Positions 63,070-64,000 of a stretch of DNA of 64,000 nt are shown one piece after another (position 1 is the first letter of the stretch; each line of letters begins with the position of its first letter). Source of the DNA: Saccharicrinis aurantiacus (lineage in GTDB: Bacteria; Bacteroidota; Bacteroidia; Bacteroidales; Marinilabiliaceae). The DNA is taken from assembly GCF_001660705.2 (NCBI RefSeq), contig NZ_LYBV02000007.1, positions 1 to 64,000 on the forward strand, given 5' to 3'. The position numbers were made by a program, and so were the translations under genes. Below the pieces are notes generated by a model, which saw nothing but the letters and a program-made list of their open reading frames with translations, searched no databases and was not told the origin of the DNA.

Positions 63070-63912
63070 ATGAAATTGAAAAATTATTTTAGAGCTGCTT
63101 TTATGGCAGTGGTTGTTATGGCCTCATTACAAAGTTGTAATAAAGAGGATGAGGTAAAACCCGAAAAAGAAGAAGCTACCTTTAGTGTAAGACCTGATTT
63201 TGCGACATTAGATACAAGGCCTAGTGATATAATATCTGCAAGTCAAGTTACTGGTGAATTTACAAAACCAGTTGAATTGAGTAATTTAAAAGGTACTGGT
63301 AAATACGCTTTAGTTATTGGTATATCAGATTATAATGGTAACTCTAGTGACCTTCAGTATTGTGATGATGATGCGGTTGATTGGTATTATCGTTTGCAAA
63401 AAGAGGGTTATTCAATTAGGTATTTGCTAGATGGTAACGCAACTTCTGAAAATATTCAAAGTGAAGTAAATTATTTAGCAAGTCTATCAAAATCTGGAAA
63501 TGAAATTGCTTTCTGTTATTCAGGTCACGGTAGTGCTGGTAATATTATATCTTCTGATTTTGACTATATAAGTTATTCATGGTTTAAAAGAACTTTTGCT
63601 AACTCTACAAGTAGTAAAATGATGTTTTGTTTTGATGCTTGTCAAATTGGAGACATGAAGGCTTTAGATGCTTCCGGTCGAATTGTTGCTGTAGCATCAA
63701 ACGAAAGTGTTTATGCATATGATGGTACTTCTGATATGAAAAATGGAGTGTTTACGTACTACATGATGAAGGGTTTTGATAGCAAAGGATACAAATACCT
63801 TGAAGAAGATTGTGAATATGCCATTGATAATATGGAAAAATGGGGATATAACAATGGTTTAACTGTAGTTCCATCTTATGTAGATTCATATTCAGGAAAA
63901 TTTGATTTATAA
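63070..63912 (+). CDS. Caspase-fold (peptidase C14) lipoprotein
   Basis: A 280-residue lipoprotein with signal MKLKNYFRAAFMAVVVMASLQSC and lipidated C23. After an acidic linker the caspase fold begins near residue 77 (GKYALVIGISDYNG), followed by LQYCDDDAVDWYYRL. Catalytic His is H153 in CYSGHGSAG and catalytic Cys is C191 in FCFDACQIGD; both are intact. The C-terminal part after about 230 completes the domain. Bacterial orthocaspases usually cleave after Arg or Lys; substrate and partners are unknown. No second gene of a pathway is adjacent before the window ends. Being lipidated, it is expected on the outer membrane, inside or outside. Confidence 0.9.
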   Translation: MKLKNYFRAAFMAVVVMASLQSCNKEDEVKPEKEEATFSVRPDFATLDTRPSDIISASQVTGEFTKPVELSNLKGTGKYALVIGISDYNGNSSDLQYCDDDAVDWYYRLQKEGYSIRYLLDGNATSENIQSEVNYLASLSKSGNEIAFCYSGHGSAGNIISSDFDYISYSWFKRTFANSTSSKMMFCFDACQIGDMKALDASGRIVAVASNESVYAYDGTSDMKNGVFTYYMMKGFDSKGYKYLEEDCEYAIDNMEKWGYNNGLTVVPSYVDSYSGKFDL

Positions 63913-63925
63913 TAATAGAGTGAAG

Positions 63926-63964
63926 GAAAGATATAACTAATTGCTGGTTATATCTTTCTTTTTA
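63926..63964 (+). terminator. Terminator after the caspase gene
   Basis: GAAAGATATAAC (63926-63937) and GTTATATCTTTC (63947-63958) are perfect 12-base arms with a 9-base loop, extended by weaker pairs and followed by a T-run. It closes the single-gene caspase transcript. Confidence 0.88.
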
Positions 63965-64000
63965 AAAGCATTGTAGTAATGTGTATTGATTGAGGTTATG

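Noticed and set aside
1-64000. tRNA, rRNA, riboswitch, insertion sequence or integrase
   Set aside because: No cloverleaf-like conserved arms, transposase or integrase motifs, or known riboswitch cores were recognised by eye; a proper covariance-model scan was not possible.

Overview
The window is an AT-rich chromosomal segment from a member of the Bacteroidota, probably a marine, T9SS-equipped bacterium of the class Bacteroidia (the order is inference). The evidence is a gliding-motility/T9SS giant adhesin with a type B C-terminal sorting domain followed by a PorP/SprF gene, a LptE-SecG operon headed by a sigma-54 activator, GSCFA and GT3-GT35 fusion proteins typical of the phylum, many Cys-lipoproteins, and TAnnTTTG-type promoter octamers. 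I see no tRNA, rRNA, CRISPR array, insertion sequence or prophage.

Layout. 0.5-6.7 kb: Fe-S assembly operon sufB-sufC-sufD-sufS-sufE plus a DUF59 (SufT/MIP18-like) gene, with inverted or direct repeats in four of its gaps. 6.7-9.8 kb (minus): sigma-54 activator, lptE, a TPR-like protein and secG. 10-21.4 kb: a storage-polysaccharide cluster with a eukaryotic-type branching enzyme (plus strand), then convergently, on the minus strand, a GH133 debranching enzyme, a GT4 glycosyltransferase, a GH57 enzyme, a small glycogen-binding E-set protein and a 1410-residue glycogen synthase/phosphorylase fusion. 21.5-25 kb (minus): GSCFA hydrolase, alpha/beta hydrolase, queG and a small membrane protein. 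25.1-28.2 kb: a tightly coupled three-gene unit of a small protein of uncertain family, a TPR histidine kinase and a LytTR response regulator. 28.3-29.4 kb: orphan genes and hairpins. 29.4-31.8 kb (minus): aroA and aroB. 32.3-34.2 kb: a small membrane protein and dprA.

34.3-53.7 kb is one gene for a secreted protein of about 6,436 residues, built mainly of about 29 SprB-type repeats followed by about 19 repeats of a second family, two PKD-like domains and a T9SS sorting domain. The porP/sprF gene follows. 55-58.1 kb holds an OmpH-like lipoprotein, a GT2 glycosyltransferase and a degenerate LytM/M23 protein. 58.2-62.5 kb (minus) holds pruA, a DivIC/FtsB protein, a small membrane protein, a lipoprotein and a FUSC-type membrane protein. 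The right end has a caspase-fold lipoprotein behind a 610-base repeat-rich leader.

The points most worth a second look are the adhesin with two successive repeat arrays, the predicted surface caspase lipoprotein with its unusual leader, the small protein/kinase/LytTR unit, the stem-loops between the suf genes, and the all-in-one glycogen locus with its stand-alone glycogen-binding module. Assignments rest on motifs read by eye; no database search was run.
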